The notes beneath the pieces were generated by a model that saw only the letters and a list, made by a program, of their open reading frames with translations, made no database searches and had not been told where the DNA came from. Below, one piece after another: positions 33,770-42,899 of a stretch of DNA of 64,000 bases. The position numbers and the translations under genes were made by a program. The stretch is from Microlunatus speluncae (GTDB lineage Bacteria > Actinomycetota > Actinomycetes > Propionibacteriales > Propionibacteriaceae). Each line of letters begins with the position of its first letter. Positions within the stretch are counted from its first letter, which is position 1. The DNA lies in NCBI RefSeq assembly GCF_009299835.1, contig NZ_VKCZ01000019.1:1-64000 (forward strand). The letters are read 5' to 3'.

Positions 33770-34789
33770 ATGGAAGAAACCGCCCCGCCCCGCCTCGGCG
33801 TCGTCGGCTGCGGCATCCGCGGCTTCCTGTTCGCCACGGCGATCCGGCAGCATCCGTGGGCCGAACTAGTCGCGGTCTGCGACCCCGACCCCGAGGTCCG
33901 GGAGCGCGCCGAAGCTGCCCTCGGCGTGCCGGGCTACGCCGATGCCGAGGCGATGTTGAGCGTGCATCCTGAGCTGACCGCTGCGGTGATCGCGACGCCC
34001 GACTTCGCCCACCGGGACGCGGCCGTCGGCTGCCTGGAACGCGGTCTGGATCTGATGATCGAGAAGCCGCTGGCCACCACCGTCGCCGACGCCGACGCGA
34101 TCGTCGCCGCGGCCGGCGCCACGGACCCGAAGATCATGATCGCCTTCGAGAACCGGTGGAATCCGCGCTTCGCCGAGCTCCGCCGCCAGCTCGCCGCCGG
34201 CGGTGCCGGCACGGTCGTCAACCAGGTGATCAACCTGAACGACACGATCTTCGTGCCGACCTCGATGCTGTCCTGGGCCGCGCGCAGTTCACCGGCCTGG
34301 TTCCTGATGCCGCACAGTCTTGATCTTGCCTGCTGGCTGTCAGACAGCTGGCCGGTGAGTGTCTTCGCCCGCGGCGTGAAGCGGGTACTGCCCGGACTCG
34401 GTGTCGACACCTGGGACGCGATCACCGCCTCGTTCACGATGGCTGACGGGTCGGTGACCGTGCTCAACTCGCAGTGGGTGCTGCCGACCTCGATGCCGGC
34501 TGTGTTCGACTTCCGCTATGAGCTCAACACGGACACGACCAGCTTCCGGCTGAACGTCTCTGACAGCGGGGTCACCCGCTACGACGATGCCGGCGGGCAG
34601 TGGGTCCAGCTCGGCCATCCCGGGGACGGCCAGGTCCGCGGCGTCCCGGTCGACATGATCGGCGACTTCATCGCCGTCCTGGGCGGCGCGGAGCGGGACG
34701 TCCCCGGTCTGCAGGCGGGCTATCTGATCACCGCGGCGATCGAGGCCGTGCACACCAGCCTGGCCACCGGGTTGCCGCAGGGAATCTGA
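33770..34789 (+). CDS. Gfo/Idh/MocA family oxidoreductase
   Basis: 339 residues. The NAD(P)-binding Rossmann start is LGVVGCGIRGFLFATAIRQH (G-x-G-x-x-G). The catalytic Lys is in LMIEKPLATTVADAD near residue 95 (the EKP motif), and SSPAWFLMPHSLDLACWLSD near 183 provides the catalytic Asp/His region. The substrate is probably a sugar, inositol or related polyol. GAGGGG is about 10 bases before the ATG. Transcribed alone; the gene downstream is convergent. Confidence 0.9.
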   Translation: MEETAPPRLGVVGCGIRGFLFATAIRQHPWAELVAVCDPDPEVRERAEAALGVPGYADAEAMLSVHPELTAAVIATPDFAHRDAAVGCLERGLDLMIEKPLATTVADADAIVAAAGATDPKIMIAFENRWNPRFAELRRQLAAGGAGTVVNQVINLNDTIFVPTSMLSWAARSSPAWFLMPHSLDLACWLSDSWPVSVFARGVKRVLPGLGVDTWDAITASFTMADGSVTVLNSQWVLPTSMPAVFDFRYELNTDTTSFRLNVSDSGVTRYDDAGGQWVQLGHPGDGQVRGVPVDMIGDFIAVLGGAERDVPGLQAGYLITAAIEAVHTSLATGLPQGI

Positions 34790-34821
34790 ATCTCCGTTCG
34801 CCCGGCGCCTCTACCCGGGGT

Positions 34822-37200
34822 TCAGTCCAGGGGGTGGCGGCGGGGCCAGATCAAGGAGTAGAGCCCGAAGGCCGCGGCGCCGACGGCGACGGCGATGGCT
34901 GCGGCGGCCAGGTGCCAGCCGTCGGGTTGCTGCAGTTCCAGGAACCGGGCGAACAGCGGCACGGCCAGGGCCAGCACCAGGGCCGCGGCGCAGCCGCCGA
35001 CCAAGATCAGCTTCCACCACACGTACGGCCGGGCCACGATTGCCAGCGCCGCCAAGGCCAGGCAGAAGAGGGTGATCGCGGCCGTGGTCTGGGGCAGCGG
35101 CGAGTCGTAACCGTCGCGGGCGAGGGTGATCAGATAGACCGCGAAGGTCGGCACCGCGCAACAGATCCCGGCCGGGATCGCGAAGGTGAGGACCCGGCGG
35201 ACGAAGTGGGGCTTGGCCCGGTCGAAGGTCGGCGCCAGTGCCAGCAGGAAGGCCGGCAGGCCGATCGTGAACGCGTTGATCAAGGTCTGGTGGATCGGCA
35301 GGAACGGGTACGGCAGCAGCGCGTTGCCGCTGAGTCGCGACCAGATCGCGCCGACGGCGATCACCAGCGCCAGGGTGATCGCGTAGATGGTCTTGGTCAG
35401 GAACAGGTTCGAGACCCGGCCGATGTTGCCGATCACTCGGCGACCCTCGGCCACCACGTGCGGCAGGGTCGCGAACTCGTCGTCGAGCAGCACCACCTGC
35501 GCCACCGAGCGGGACGCCGCGGAACCCGACCCCATGGCGATGCCGAGGTCCGCGTCCTTGAGCGCCAGCACGTCGTTCACGCCGTCCCCGGTCATCGCCA
35601 CCGTGTGTCCGCGGGACTGCAGCGCCTTGACGAACGCCTGCTTCTGATGCGGCTGCACCCGGCCGAAGACGGTGGCCCGCTCAAGCAGGTCGGCCAGCTC
35701 GGCGGGGTCCTCGGGCAGGTACCGCGCGTCCACCGGCTCGGCCGCACCCACGACTCCGAGCTGCGCCGCGACCGCGCCGACGGCGGCGGGGGAGTCGCCG
35801 GAGATGATCTTGACCGCGACGCCCTGCTCGCGGAAGTAGGCGAGCGTCGCCGCCGCGGTCGACCGCAGCCGCTGCCGCAGCACCACCAGGGCCTGGGCCC
35901 GGGCGCCGACGACGCCGTCGGCGGTCGAAGCCGACTCCGCGGTGATCAGCACGAGCACCCGCAGGCCCTGCGCCGCCAGGGTTTCGGCCTGCCGACAAGC
36001 CGGATCGTCGGGCTCGAGCAGCACGTCCGGGGCGCCGAGCAGCCAGGTGCCGTGATCGTCGAACCGGGTGCCGCTCCACTTGCGGGCCGAGGAGAACGGC
36101 ATCGTGTCGATCACCGACCATCCGGGGTCGGTGATCTCCAGCGCGGCCAGGTGGGCGGCGACGGCCTGCATGGTCGGGTTCGGGCTGTCGTCGGCGGTGG
36201 CCAGCGCGGCGAGCGCCTCGGTCGCGACCGCGCCGGCGATCGGGCGGATCGAGTCGACGTCCATTCCGCCCTCGGTCAGCGTCCCGGTCTTGTCCAGGCA
36301 GAGCACGTCGGTGCGGGCGAGGCCCTCGATCGCCGGCAGTTCCTGGACCAGGCAGCGCCGGGCGCCGAGCCGGATCACGCCGACCGCGAACGCAACCGAG
36401 GTCAGCAGCACCAGGCCTTCAGGGATCATCGGCACGATGCCGGCGACGGTGGAGACGATCACCTCCCGCCAGCGCTGCGGATCGGCGGCCTGGCTGATGA
36501 TCAACAGGATCGCGATCGGAACGATCAGCCAGTTGATCATCCGGATGAACCGATTGATGCCCTCGCGCAGATCCGACCGGGCCAGCGCAAACTTGCTGGC
36601 CTCCTCGACCAGCTTGGCGGCATAGGACTCCGCACCGATCCGCTCGGCCCGGAACAGCCCGGTGCCGGCCACCGCGAACGAGCCGGACCGCACCTCGGCG
36701 CCGGGCTCCTTCGCCACCGGGTCGGCCTCGCCGGTCAGCAGCGACTCGTCGATCTCCAGGTTGCGCGACGTGATCACCGGCCCGTCGACCATGATCCGGT
36801 CGCCGGATTCGACCAGCACCAGGTCGTCGCGGACGAGCTGCTCCGGCTCGATCTCCAGCACCACACCGTCCCGCAGCACCCGCACCGTGGCCCGGTTCAG
36901 CAGCGACAGCCGGTCCAGCGTCCGCTTGGCCCGTACCTCCTGAACGGTGCCGATCAGGATGTTGGCGATGATCACGCCCGCGAACAGCCCCTGCTTCCAG
37001 CCGCCGAAGCTGATCGCGATCACCGCGAGCAGGCCGATGATCGCGTTCAGCGGCGTGAACAGGTTGGCCCGCAGGATCGCCGTGAACGGCCGAGACGTGC
37101 GCCGCTTCGCGTGGTTCACGGCTCCGGCGGCGACCCGCTCGGCCACTTCGGCCGCGCTCAGCCCACGCTCGTCGGTCAACTGCGTCGTCCTGGTCGTCAC
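34822..37200 (-). CDS. CtpE-like cation-transporting P-type ATPase
   Basis: 792 residues. The actuator domain has ESLLTGEADPVAK near 170. Helix M4 has VPMIPEGLVLLTSVAF near 270; the PEGL motif points to calcium or related divalent cations. The phosphorylated Asp is in VLCLDKTGTLTEGG near 305. KIISGDSP and the hinge VAMTGDGVNDVLALKDADLG near 535 follow, and six C-terminal helices complete the fold. There is no heavy-metal-binding N-terminal domain. Mycobacterial CtpE, the closest well-studied relative by motif, takes up Ca2+. The GTG at 37200 has GGAG seven bases upstream; an earlier ATG at 37275 lacks this. Confidence 0.9.
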   Translation of the reverse strand: MTTRTTQLTDERGLSAAEVAERVAAGAVNHAKRRTSRPFTAILRANLFTPLNAIIGLLAVIAISFGGWKQGLFAGVIIANILIGTVQEVRAKRTLDRLSLLNRATVRVLRDGVVLEIEPEQLVRDDLVLVESGDRIMVDGPVITSRNLEIDESLLTGEADPVAKEPGAEVRSGSFAVAGTGLFRAERIGAESYAAKLVEEASKFALARSDLREGINRFIRMINWLIVPIAILLIISQAADPQRWREVIVSTVAGIVPMIPEGLVLLTSVAFAVGVIRLGARRCLVQELPAIEGLARTDVLCLDKTGTLTEGGMDVDSIRPIAGAVATEALAALATADDSPNPTMQAVAAHLAALEITDPGWSVIDTMPFSSARKWSGTRFDDHGTWLLGAPDVLLEPDDPACRQAETLAAQGLRVLVLITAESASTADGVVGARAQALVVLRQRLRSTAAATLAYFREQGVAVKIISGDSPAAVGAVAAQLGVVGAAEPVDARYLPEDPAELADLLERATVFGRVQPHQKQAFVKALQSRGHTVAMTGDGVNDVLALKDADLGIAMGSGSAASRSVAQVVLLDDEFATLPHVVAEGRRVIGNIGRVSNLFLTKTIYAITLALVIAVGAIWSRLSGNALLPYPFLPIHQTLINAFTIGLPAFLLALAPTFDRAKPHFVRRVLTFAIPAGICCAVPTFAVYLITLARDGYDSPLPQTTAAITLFCLALAALAIVARPYVWWKLILVGGCAAALVLALAVPLFARFLELQQPDGWHLAAAAIAVAVGAAAFGLYSLIWPRRHPLD

Positions 37201-37305
37201 GTCAACTCCCGCGGAGCTCCGGCGTGACGGCCGGCCGCTCCGGTCGTCTCGGTCTCCGCTGGGACAAGACTCCACCCGCCGGCCCCGGGCTGTCGATCAC
37301 CCACG

Positions 37306-37359
37306 CTGAGTTGTCAGAACTGAGTAGCCCCAGGGCACAACTCAGTTCTGACAACTCGG
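37306..37359. repeat. 54-bp palindromic repeat, family A copy 3 (inverted, in a divergent promoter region)
   Basis: Arms are at 37311-37324 and 37341-37354. The loop TAGCCCCAGGGCACAA is the reverse complement of the other copies' loop type. Unlike the other three it lies between divergent genes (P-type ATPase leftward, GNAT rightward), so it cannot be a simple terminator. Confidence 0.88.
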
Positions 37360-37409
37360 CGGGTGGGGAATCGTTAGGCTTGCGGCCAGCCGAGAGAATG
37401 GGGTGTGGC

Positions 37410-37940
37410 GTGAGCGATGGACCGGCGCTGCGTGCGCTGCGCGAGGACGATCTGCCGTTTCTGGAGCGGCTCAGCACCGACCCGGACGCGCTCGGCCCGT
37501 TCGAGTGGCCCGGCTTCACCGACGTCCGGCGGAATCGCCGCCGCTGGGAGGAGGACGGCTACATCACGCCGACTTCCGGCATGGTGGCGGTCACCGACGC
37601 CGAGGACACGGTGGTCGGGATGGTCGTCTGGAAGTCGGAGGGGCGGGGCGTGCCGACCGGCGTCACGTACGAGATCGGCATCGCGCTGCTGCCGGAACAC
37701 CGCGGCCGTGGACTGGGCACGAAGGCCCAGCAGTTGTTGATCGACTACCTGTTCGATCACACCACCGCGAACCGGGTCGAGGCGACCACCAACGGCGAGA
37801 ACTATGCCGAGCAACGGGCGTTGGAGAAGGCCGGCTTCACCCGGGAGGGGCTGATGCGCGGGCGATCGTTCATCGGCGGCCGCTACCACGACACGATCAT
37901 GTACGGCCTGCTCCGAGCGGACGCCCGGCCCGAGTCCTGA
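37410..37940 (+). CDS. GNAT family N-acetyltransferase (RimJ/RimL type)
   Basis: 176 residues. LRALREDDLPFLERLSTDP opens the fold. The acetyl-CoA site is LLPEHRGRGLGTKAQQLLID near residue 95 (R-G-x-G-x-G/A), followed by ANRVEATTNGENYAEQRALE and KAGFTREGLMRGRSFIGGRY. This is the RimJ/RimL-like branch acting on protein or small-molecule amines. The GTG at 37410 or the ATG at 37398 could be the start. A TAGGCT box at 37375-37380 is the probable -10, and the family A palindrome lies upstream of it. Confidence 0.9.
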   Translation: MSDGPALRALREDDLPFLERLSTDPDALGPFEWPGFTDVRRNRRRWEEDGYITPTSGMVAVTDAEDTVVGMVVWKSEGRGVPTGVTYEIGIALLPEHRGRGLGTKAQQLLIDYLFDHTTANRVEATTNGENYAEQRALEKAGFTREGLMRGRSFIGGRYHDTIMYGLLRADARPES

Positions 37941-37961
37941 TCCTGATCTTGCTCGAGCCCG

Positions 37962-38909
37962 TCAGCGGCTCGGCGTGCGGTCCGGCACCGGCGGACCAGC
38001 CGGCCGGACCGGCGGAGCGAGACCGAAGATCACTCCGCCGGCGAGCGCGAGGTGCCCGATCAGAGCCAGGGCCGGTCCGGACGGCGCCGCGTTCCGACCA
38101 TCGGTGCCGAACGTGTCAGCGATGGCCATCCCCATCGCGGCGGCGGCGAACCAGCCGGCCAGGATCATCCCGCCGACCAGCAGCAGCCCGTACGCCAGCA
38201 GTTGCTGACGGGTCAGCGCCCGGGCCCGCGGCGCCAGGCCGCAATACAACAGGAAACCGATCGAGCTGCAGAGGGCGAGGGATCCCCCGGCGACGACGAA
38301 GACCGCCCCGGTGACCTCTCCGGCAGCGGCCAGGTCTGCGTAGATCCGGTCCAGGGCGAAGCCGGGGACCTTGGCCAGCGGATTCCAGACGGCGATGTTG
38401 AGCACTCCGAGGGTGCCGACCACCAGCGTCGCGAACCCGAACCCGGCGCCGTAGGCCCAACGCGCCGAAGCCGAAACGGTGCCGCCAGGGCGCACGGCCG
38501 TCGGCGCTGCCTGCCGGTCGGGCGGGATCCGGAGCATACCGATCACCATCCAACCACCGGCCACCACACCGACCGTGATGATCACCGTCATGATCATCCC
38601 GAGCGGCGAGCCCGGATCGTAGCCCTGAAGGACGGAGCCGGCGGCCAGCAGGGCGGCGGCGGAGAGCAGGGCGGCGGCCCAGCGGCCGCGACGCTGCCGG
38701 AGCTCCCAGCGCGGCAATCCGGTGATCAGCGGGTCGGTCCGATCGACCGAGAGCACCGTGCCGAACGCCCCGGCCAGCACCGTCAGGGGAGCCAGGCCGA
38801 GCTCGCGGACTCCGGCGAGATCGGCCGACCATTCCTCCCGATACCTCGCGCGGAGCACGGGTGGCAGCGCGAGCACCGCCAAGCGGATCCCGGCCGTGAT
38901 GATCTTCAC
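37962..38909 (-). CDS. Multi-pass membrane protein of a PadR operon, unknown function
   Basis: 315 residues. The opening IRLAVLALPPVLRARYREEW is common to membrane proteins encoded next to PadR regulators in actinobacteria. About seven helices follow (LLSAAALLAAGSVLQG, MIMTVIITVGVVAGGWMVIG, FATLVVGTLGVLNIAVW and others), and the C-terminus is Pro/Arg-rich. It overlaps the PadR stop by 4 bp, so the pair is co-regulated. Such pairs often respond to membrane stress, but the role is unproven. Confidence 0.78.
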   Translation of the reverse strand: MKIITAGIRLAVLALPPVLRARYREEWSADLAGVRELGLAPLTVLAGAFGTVLSVDRTDPLITGLPRWELRQRRGRWAAALLSAAALLAAGSVLQGYDPGSPLGMIMTVIITVGVVAGGWMVIGMLRIPPDRQAAPTAVRPGGTVSASARWAYGAGFGFATLVVGTLGVLNIAVWNPLAKVPGFALDRIYADLAAAGEVTGAVFVVAGGSLALCSSIGFLLYCGLAPRARALTRQQLLAYGLLLVGGMILAGWFAAAAMGMAIADTFGTDGRNAAPSGPALALIGHLALAGGVIFGLAPPVRPAGPPVPDRTPSR

Positions 38910-39223
38910 GCCTCGGCCACCTTGGGCCGGACCTGGGGTCGCGCCCGGGTGGCACGCAGGGCCGCCACGGCGGCGATGGCGGCGGCTCGCCCGTCGGCGG
39001 TGAGCGCGTAGTAGCGGCGTCGCGGGCCGGGCCGGGAGTCGCCGGCGTCCCAGGCGGAGGTGACCCAGCCGAGGCGCTCCAGTCGTTCGAGGATGGGGTA
39101 GACGCTGCCGGCCGGTCGGTCGCTGGCCTTCACGACCGCCAGCCCCCAGATCGGCGCGGGATCGGCCAGCAGGACGGACAGCACGTCACCCGTCGCCGGC
39201 GTCAGTCGGGTCAGTGGCTCCAC
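38906..39223 (-). CDS. PadR family transcriptional regulator (short form)
   Basis: 105 residues, only the winged helix: VLSVLLADPAPIWGLAVV, RPAGSVYPILERLERLGWVT near residue 38 and RRYYALTADGRAAAIAAVAA. The GTG start is six bases after TAGATT, making the mRNA leaderless. An inverted repeat in the promoter spacer suggests self-repression. It precedes and overlaps the membrane-protein gene. Confidence 0.9.
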   Translation of the reverse strand: MEPLTRLTPATGDVLSVLLADPAPIWGLAVVKASDRPAGSVYPILERLERLGWVTSAWDAGDSRPGPRRRYYALTADGRAAAIAAVAALRATRARPQVRPKVAEA

Positions 39224-39229
39224 GCTTCA

Positions 39230-39259
39230 AATCTAGCTATATAGAGATAGCGGGGTCAA
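39230..39259 (-). promoter_or_regulatory. Leaderless promoter with PadR operator
   Basis: On the minus strand TTGACC (39259-39254) and TAGATT (39235-39230) are 18 bp apart. GCTAT (39236-39240) and ATAGC (39247-39251) form an inverted repeat in the spacer, so PadR binding there would occlude polymerase. Confidence 0.65.
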
Positions 39260-39289
39260 CCTCGGGACGGACCTCGATGATTCCGGCGA

Positions 39290-40006
39290 TCACTCGTCGA
39301 GCTCGGCGTGCAGGCCGAAGCCGGCTTGATCGAGATGTCGTTGCATTTCCCGTTCGGCCAGCTCGGGGTCACCGGCCTCGATGGCGTCGATGATCGCGGC
39401 GTGCGCGTCGGCGATGTGATCAATGGTCTTGCCGGCGTTGACCCAGCCCCGCCAGCCGACGACGCGGGCGTCGTAGAGCAGCGCGGCGACGGCATCCATC
39501 GACATCAGCACCAGATCATTGCGGGCCGCCTCGGCGATCGCGCGGTGCAGGGCGATGTCGGCCTCGAGCAGCTCGGGCGAATCCTGCGGCAGCCCCCGCC
39601 ACGCGGTGAGTCGTTGACGCATGATCGCGACGTCGTCGGCCGTCGCCCGAGCCGCGGCCAGCCGGGCGGCGCCGACCTCCAGCAGCCGGCGGTAGTCGTG
39701 GAACTGCAGCACCGCGTCCGCCTCGCGCCGCATCCGGGACCGGAACATGCCCTCCAGGTCGACGGCGTTCGGCAGCCGGGAGACCGTGGCCCGGCCCTGA
39801 GTGCGGGTCAGCCGGCCCTGGCCGGCGAGCTCGGCGATGGCCTCCCGGACGACCGGGACCGACACCCCGAAGCGCTCGGCCAGCTCCCGGGTCGGCGGGA
39901 TCGGGTCACCGGCGGCGAGCTGCTCCTCGTCGAGATAACGGCCGAGCATGGCGACCACCTGGAGGGACAGCGAATGCCGCTGGACTTCGTTCCTGATCAT
40001 GATCAT
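39290..40006 (-). CDS. GntR/FadR family transcriptional regulator
   Basis: 238 residues. The winged helix is at about 12-78 (DPIPPTRELAERFGVSVPVV, REAIAELAGQGRLTRTQGRA). An FCD ligand domain fills about 95-225, with LLEADIALHRAIAEAARND near 148 and HAAIIDAIEAGDPELAEREM near 205, which carry metal-ligand His residues. It follows the MFS gene on the same strand, separated by 10 bp that include tandem TGATCA sites. A palindrome in the MFS/RraA promoter region (41392-41406) is its likely target. Confidence 0.9.
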   Translation of the reverse strand: MIMIRNEVQRHSLSLQVVAMLGRYLDEEQLAAGDPIPPTRELAERFGVSVPVVREAIAELAGQGRLTRTQGRATVSRLPNAVDLEGMFRSRMRREADAVLQFHDYRRLLEVGAARLAAARATADDVAIMRQRLTAWRGLPQDSPELLEADIALHRAIAEAARNDLVLMSMDAVAALLYDARVVGWRGWVNAGKTIDHIADAHAAIIDAIEAGDPELAEREMQRHLDQAGFGLHAELDE

Positions 40007-40016
40007 GAACCGCTGA

Positions 40017-41345
40017 TCAGGAGCCGACCGGCTCGTCGGCCGAGACGTCGCCCGCCCTCCCGATCGCCAGCACGGCGCCGATCGTAGCGGCGCAACAGAG
40101 CACCAGATAGCCGCAGACCAACCAAGGGGTCTGGTTGCCGAGCAGGACCAGCCCCGACGCGATGAACGGCGTCGGCCCGGCGATCAGGACGCCGTTCAAC
40201 TCCCGCGCGACCGCGACGCCGGAGAAGCGATAGCGGACCGGGAACAGGTTGACCAACATGGCGCCCTGGGCGCCGGCCATCGCGCCGAAGCCGAGGCCGA
40301 AGGCGAGCGCCATCACGATCGTCGCGATGATCACGTTGCCGCTGCTCAGCCCCAGGAACAACGGCACCACCCAGACGATCGCGAACGAGGCGCCGAGGAT
40401 GAAGACCTGGCGGTAGCCGAACCGGTCGGCCGCCAGGCCGAGGAACGGACACAGCAGCATCCCGGTGAAGGCGGCGATCAGGACCGGGATCAACGCCTCG
40501 GTGCGGGCCAGGCCGATGGTGGTGGTCAGGTAGCTGAGGGCGAAGGTGTTCAGCAGGTAGGCCCAGGCGTTGTGGCCGGTGATCGACAGGAAGCCGAGCA
40601 GCACCAGCCGCCAGCTGTCGCGGAACAGCTCGCGCAGCGGCAGTTGCTCCCGCTGCCGGCGCTCGGTGGCCGACTTCATCGCGGCCACGTATTCCGGCGT
40701 TTCGTCCAGTCGGTTGCGGATGTAGAGCGCGATCACGAAGAGCACGGCGGAGATCAGGAACGGGACCCGCCAGCCCCAGGACAGCAGGACGTCGTCCGGC
40801 AGCCCGGACACCGCGAGGAACGCCAACGTCGCCAGGGCCGAGCCGCCGGCCGTGGCAGCGTTCGGGATCGCCGTGTAAAGGCCCCGGCGTCGGCGGGGTG
40901 CGTACTCGGCGATCAGAGTGATCGCCCCGGCCAGTTCGGCGCCGGCACCGAAGCCCTGGATCAGCCGCAGCAAGATCAACAGCAGTGGCGCCAGCACCCC
41001 GATGCTGGCGGCGCCGGGCAGCAGGCCCATCAACACGGTGGCACCGCCCATCAGGGCCACCGACAAGATCATCGCCGGCTTCCGGCCGACCCGGTCGCCG
41101 ATCTGGGAGATGATCACGCCGCCCAGCGGTCGGACGAAGAAGCCGACCGCGAACGTGGCGAACGCCGCCAGCACGCCGGCCGACGGCACCAGGTCGGGGA
41201 AGAACAGGTGGTTGATCACCAGACTGGCTGCCGCCCCGTAGAGCGCGTAGTCGTACCACTCGATCAGCGTGCCGATGGTGCCGGCGACGACCGCCTTGCG
41301 GGCACCCGGGGTGAGCCGGTTCGATTCGGCAGAGGTGCTGGACAT
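40017..41345 (-). CDS. MFS transporter, MHS (metabolite:H+ symporter) family
   Basis: 442 residues with 12 membrane helices. The start is typical of the MHS family: VVAGTIGTLIEWYDYALYGA. ISQIGDRVGRKPAMILSVAL near 90 is the loop 2-3 MFS motif, and the family signature RLIQGFGAGAELAGAITLIA is near 135. Substrates of this family include shikimate, proline/betaine, citrate and aromatic acids. With an FCD-GntR regulator behind it and an RraA-like enzyme facing it, a dicarboxylate or hydroxy-acid substrate is a reasonable guess. Confidence 0.9.
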   Translation of the reverse strand: MSSTSAESNRLTPGARKAVVAGTIGTLIEWYDYALYGAAASLVINHLFFPDLVPSAGVLAAFATFAVGFFVRPLGGVIISQIGDRVGRKPAMILSVALMGGATVLMGLLPGAASIGVLAPLLLILLRLIQGFGAGAELAGAITLIAEYAPRRRRGLYTAIPNAATAGGSALATLAFLAVSGLPDDVLLSWGWRVPFLISAVLFVIALYIRNRLDETPEYVAAMKSATERRQREQLPLRELFRDSWRLVLLGFLSITGHNAWAYLLNTFALSYLTTTIGLARTEALIPVLIAAFTGMLLCPFLGLAADRFGYRQVFILGASFAIVWVVPLFLGLSSGNVIIATIVMALAFGLGFGAMAGAQGAMLVNLFPVRYRFSGVAVARELNGVLIAGPTPFIASGLVLLGNQTPWLVCGYLVLCCAATIGAVLAIGRAGDVSADEPVGS

Positions 41346-41391
41346 GGGTCTCCCAACGTCGGCGGCGATGCCGGTGCGGCCTGTCCTCGTA

Positions 41392-41406
41392 ACTTATCTG
41401 AGAAGT
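41392..41406. promoter_or_regulatory. Candidate GntR operator in the MFS/RraA divergent promoter
   Basis: ACTTATCTGAGAAGT is an imperfect palindrome (6 of 7 outer pairs, with a central mismatch) lying between the MFS start and the RraA-like gene. Its size fits the FadR/GntR class and the position would let it control both transcripts. Confidence 0.5.
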
Positions 41407-41444
41407 TGATAGGTTGCATCCTCTGACCCGGCAGGAGGCTGCAG

Positions 41445-42119
41445 ATGAGTGAGTCGACCCCACCGCGCGGCGACGCCGAACGCCTGGCCCTGATCACCGA
41501 GCGGCTGTACACGCCCGTCCTCGGCGACGTGCTGGACACCCTCGGTCGGTTGCACCAGTTCCTGCCGGCGGGGATCCGGGCCCTCCGGCCGGAGATGAAG
41601 GTCGCGGGCCGGGCGATGCCGGTGCTGACCCGGGACGTGTTCGGCCGCGGCGAGCGACCCTTCGGCCGGCTCACCGAGGCGCTCGATCAACTGGCAGCGG
41701 GCGAGGTCTATCTGGGCGTCACCGGGCGGTCCGAGGCGGCGTGCTGGGGCGAGATCCTGACCGCGACCGCCCGGATGCGCGGCGCGGCGGGGGCGGTGCT
41801 GGACGGACATCACCGGGACACGCCCGCCGTCCTGGCGCAGGACTTCCCGGTCTTCTCCCGTGGCAGCTACGCCCTCGACTCCGGGCCGCGCACCGCGGTC
41901 GTCGACTACCGGGTCCCGGTCGAGCTGGGTTCGGTCCGGATCGAGCCGGGCGACCTCGTCGTCGGCGACGTCGACGGCGTGGTGATCATTCCCCGCGACG
42001 TCGAGGACGAGGTCCTGGAACGGGCGCTGCAGAAGGCGTCGGCCGAGAACCTGGTCCGCCGGGAGATCGAGGCCGGGATGTCCGCGACGGACGCCTTCGC
42101 CAAGTACGGCGTCCTGTAG
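41445..42119 (+). CDS. RraA-like / 4-hydroxy-4-methyl-2-oxoglutarate aldolase family protein
   Basis: 224 residues. TPVLGDVLDTLGRLHQFLPA opens the fold. The core is near residue 105-130, with CWGEILTATARMRGAAGAVL and DGHHRDTPAVLAQDFPVFSR. The canonical RraA/HMG-aldolase metal-site sequence is usually G-x-x-R-D; here it reads DGHHRD. EPGDLVVGDVDGVVIIP near 165 is conserved throughout the family. The family covers HMG/CHA aldolases and oxaloacetate decarboxylases, and only some members inhibit RNase E. AGGAGG lies eight bases before the ATG. Faces the MHS transporter and GntR regulator. Confidence 0.87.
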   Translation: MSESTPPRGDAERLALITERLYTPVLGDVLDTLGRLHQFLPAGIRALRPEMKVAGRAMPVLTRDVFGRGERPFGRLTEALDQLAAGEVYLGVTGRSEAACWGEILTATARMRGAAGAVLDGHHRDTPAVLAQDFPVFSRGSYALDSGPRTAVVDYRVPVELGSVRIEPGDLVVGDVDGVVIIPRDVEDEVLERALQKASAENLVRREIEAGMSATDAFAKYGVL

Positions 42120-42138
42120 CGCCACTAGGGTGGTGATC

Positions 42139-42864
42139 ATGGGTCAGCTCGCAGAGAACCTCGCCGCGGTCCGGGGACAGATCGACCGGGCTTGCGCCGC
42201 CGCCGGCCGGGACCCGGCCGAGGTGCGGCTGCTGCCGGTGAGCAAGACCCATCCGCCGGAGTTGATCATGGAGGCGTACCAGGCCGGGCTGCGGCTGTTC
42301 GGCGAGAATCGGCCACAGGAGCTGGCGGCCAAGGCGGAGCAGTTGCGGGACGTGCCCGACCTGACGTTCGCGGCGATCGGGCACCTGCAGACCAACAAGG
42401 TGAAGCTGATCACCGACTGGGCGAGCGAGTTCCACGCGCTGGATTCGATCAAGGTCGCCGAGGCGCTGGACCGTCGGCTGCAGCAGGCCGGCCGGAGCCT
42501 GGACGTGTTCGTCCAGGTCAATTCCTCGGGCGAGGACCAGAAGTTCGGGCTGCCGCCGGAGGAGGTCGAGGCGTTCGTGGCATCCCTGTCCGCGTACGCC
42601 TCACTCCGGGTCCGTGGCCTGATGACCCTGGCGATCTTCTCCGATGATCAAGAACGGGTCGGTCGTTGCTTCGCCCTGATGCGCGACCTGCGGGACCGGC
42701 TGCGCGACAGCGATGCCGGCAGCGGCTGCGCCGAGTTGTCGATGGGCATGTCGGGTGATCTGGAGCAGGCGATCGGGTACGGCGCGACGACGGTCCGGAT
42801 CGGCCGGGCGATCTTCGGCTCCCGGCTGGAGCCGAACGACTACTGGCCCGGCGCCGCGCAGTAG
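42139..42864 (+). CDS. YggS family pyridoxal-phosphate homeostasis protein
   Basis: 241 residues, an alanine-racemase-N-like TIM barrel without the second domain. The PLP-binding Lys is in LLPVSKTHPPELIMEAYQ near residue 36. FGENRPQELAAKAEQL near 57, FAAIGHLQTNKVKLI near 80, and ELSMGMSGDLEQAIGYGAT near 200 bind the phosphate. The family controls free PLP and amino acid balance. The ATG at 42139 lies seven bases after TAGGGT; the 16-base stretch TAGGGTGGTGATCATG is identical to that before the S9 peptidase gene at 47041. Confidence 0.92.
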   Translation: MGQLAENLAAVRGQIDRACAAAGRDPAEVRLLPVSKTHPPELIMEAYQAGLRLFGENRPQELAAKAEQLRDVPDLTFAAIGHLQTNKVKLITDWASEFHALDSIKVAEALDRRLQQAGRSLDVFVQVNSSGEDQKFGLPPEEVEAFVASLSAYASLRVRGLMTLAIFSDDQERVGRCFALMRDLRDRLRDSDAGSGCAELSMGMSGDLEQAIGYGATTVRIGRAIFGSRLEPNDYWPGAAQ

Positions 42865-42899
42865 CCCGGCCGAGGTCGCGCGGCACCCACCCTCCTGTT

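Noticed and set aside
34600..37227. Very long open frame opposite the P-type ATPase
   Set aside because: The minus-strand ATPase has every family motif; the plus-strand product is low-complexity Gln/Arg/His, typical of an antisense shadow.
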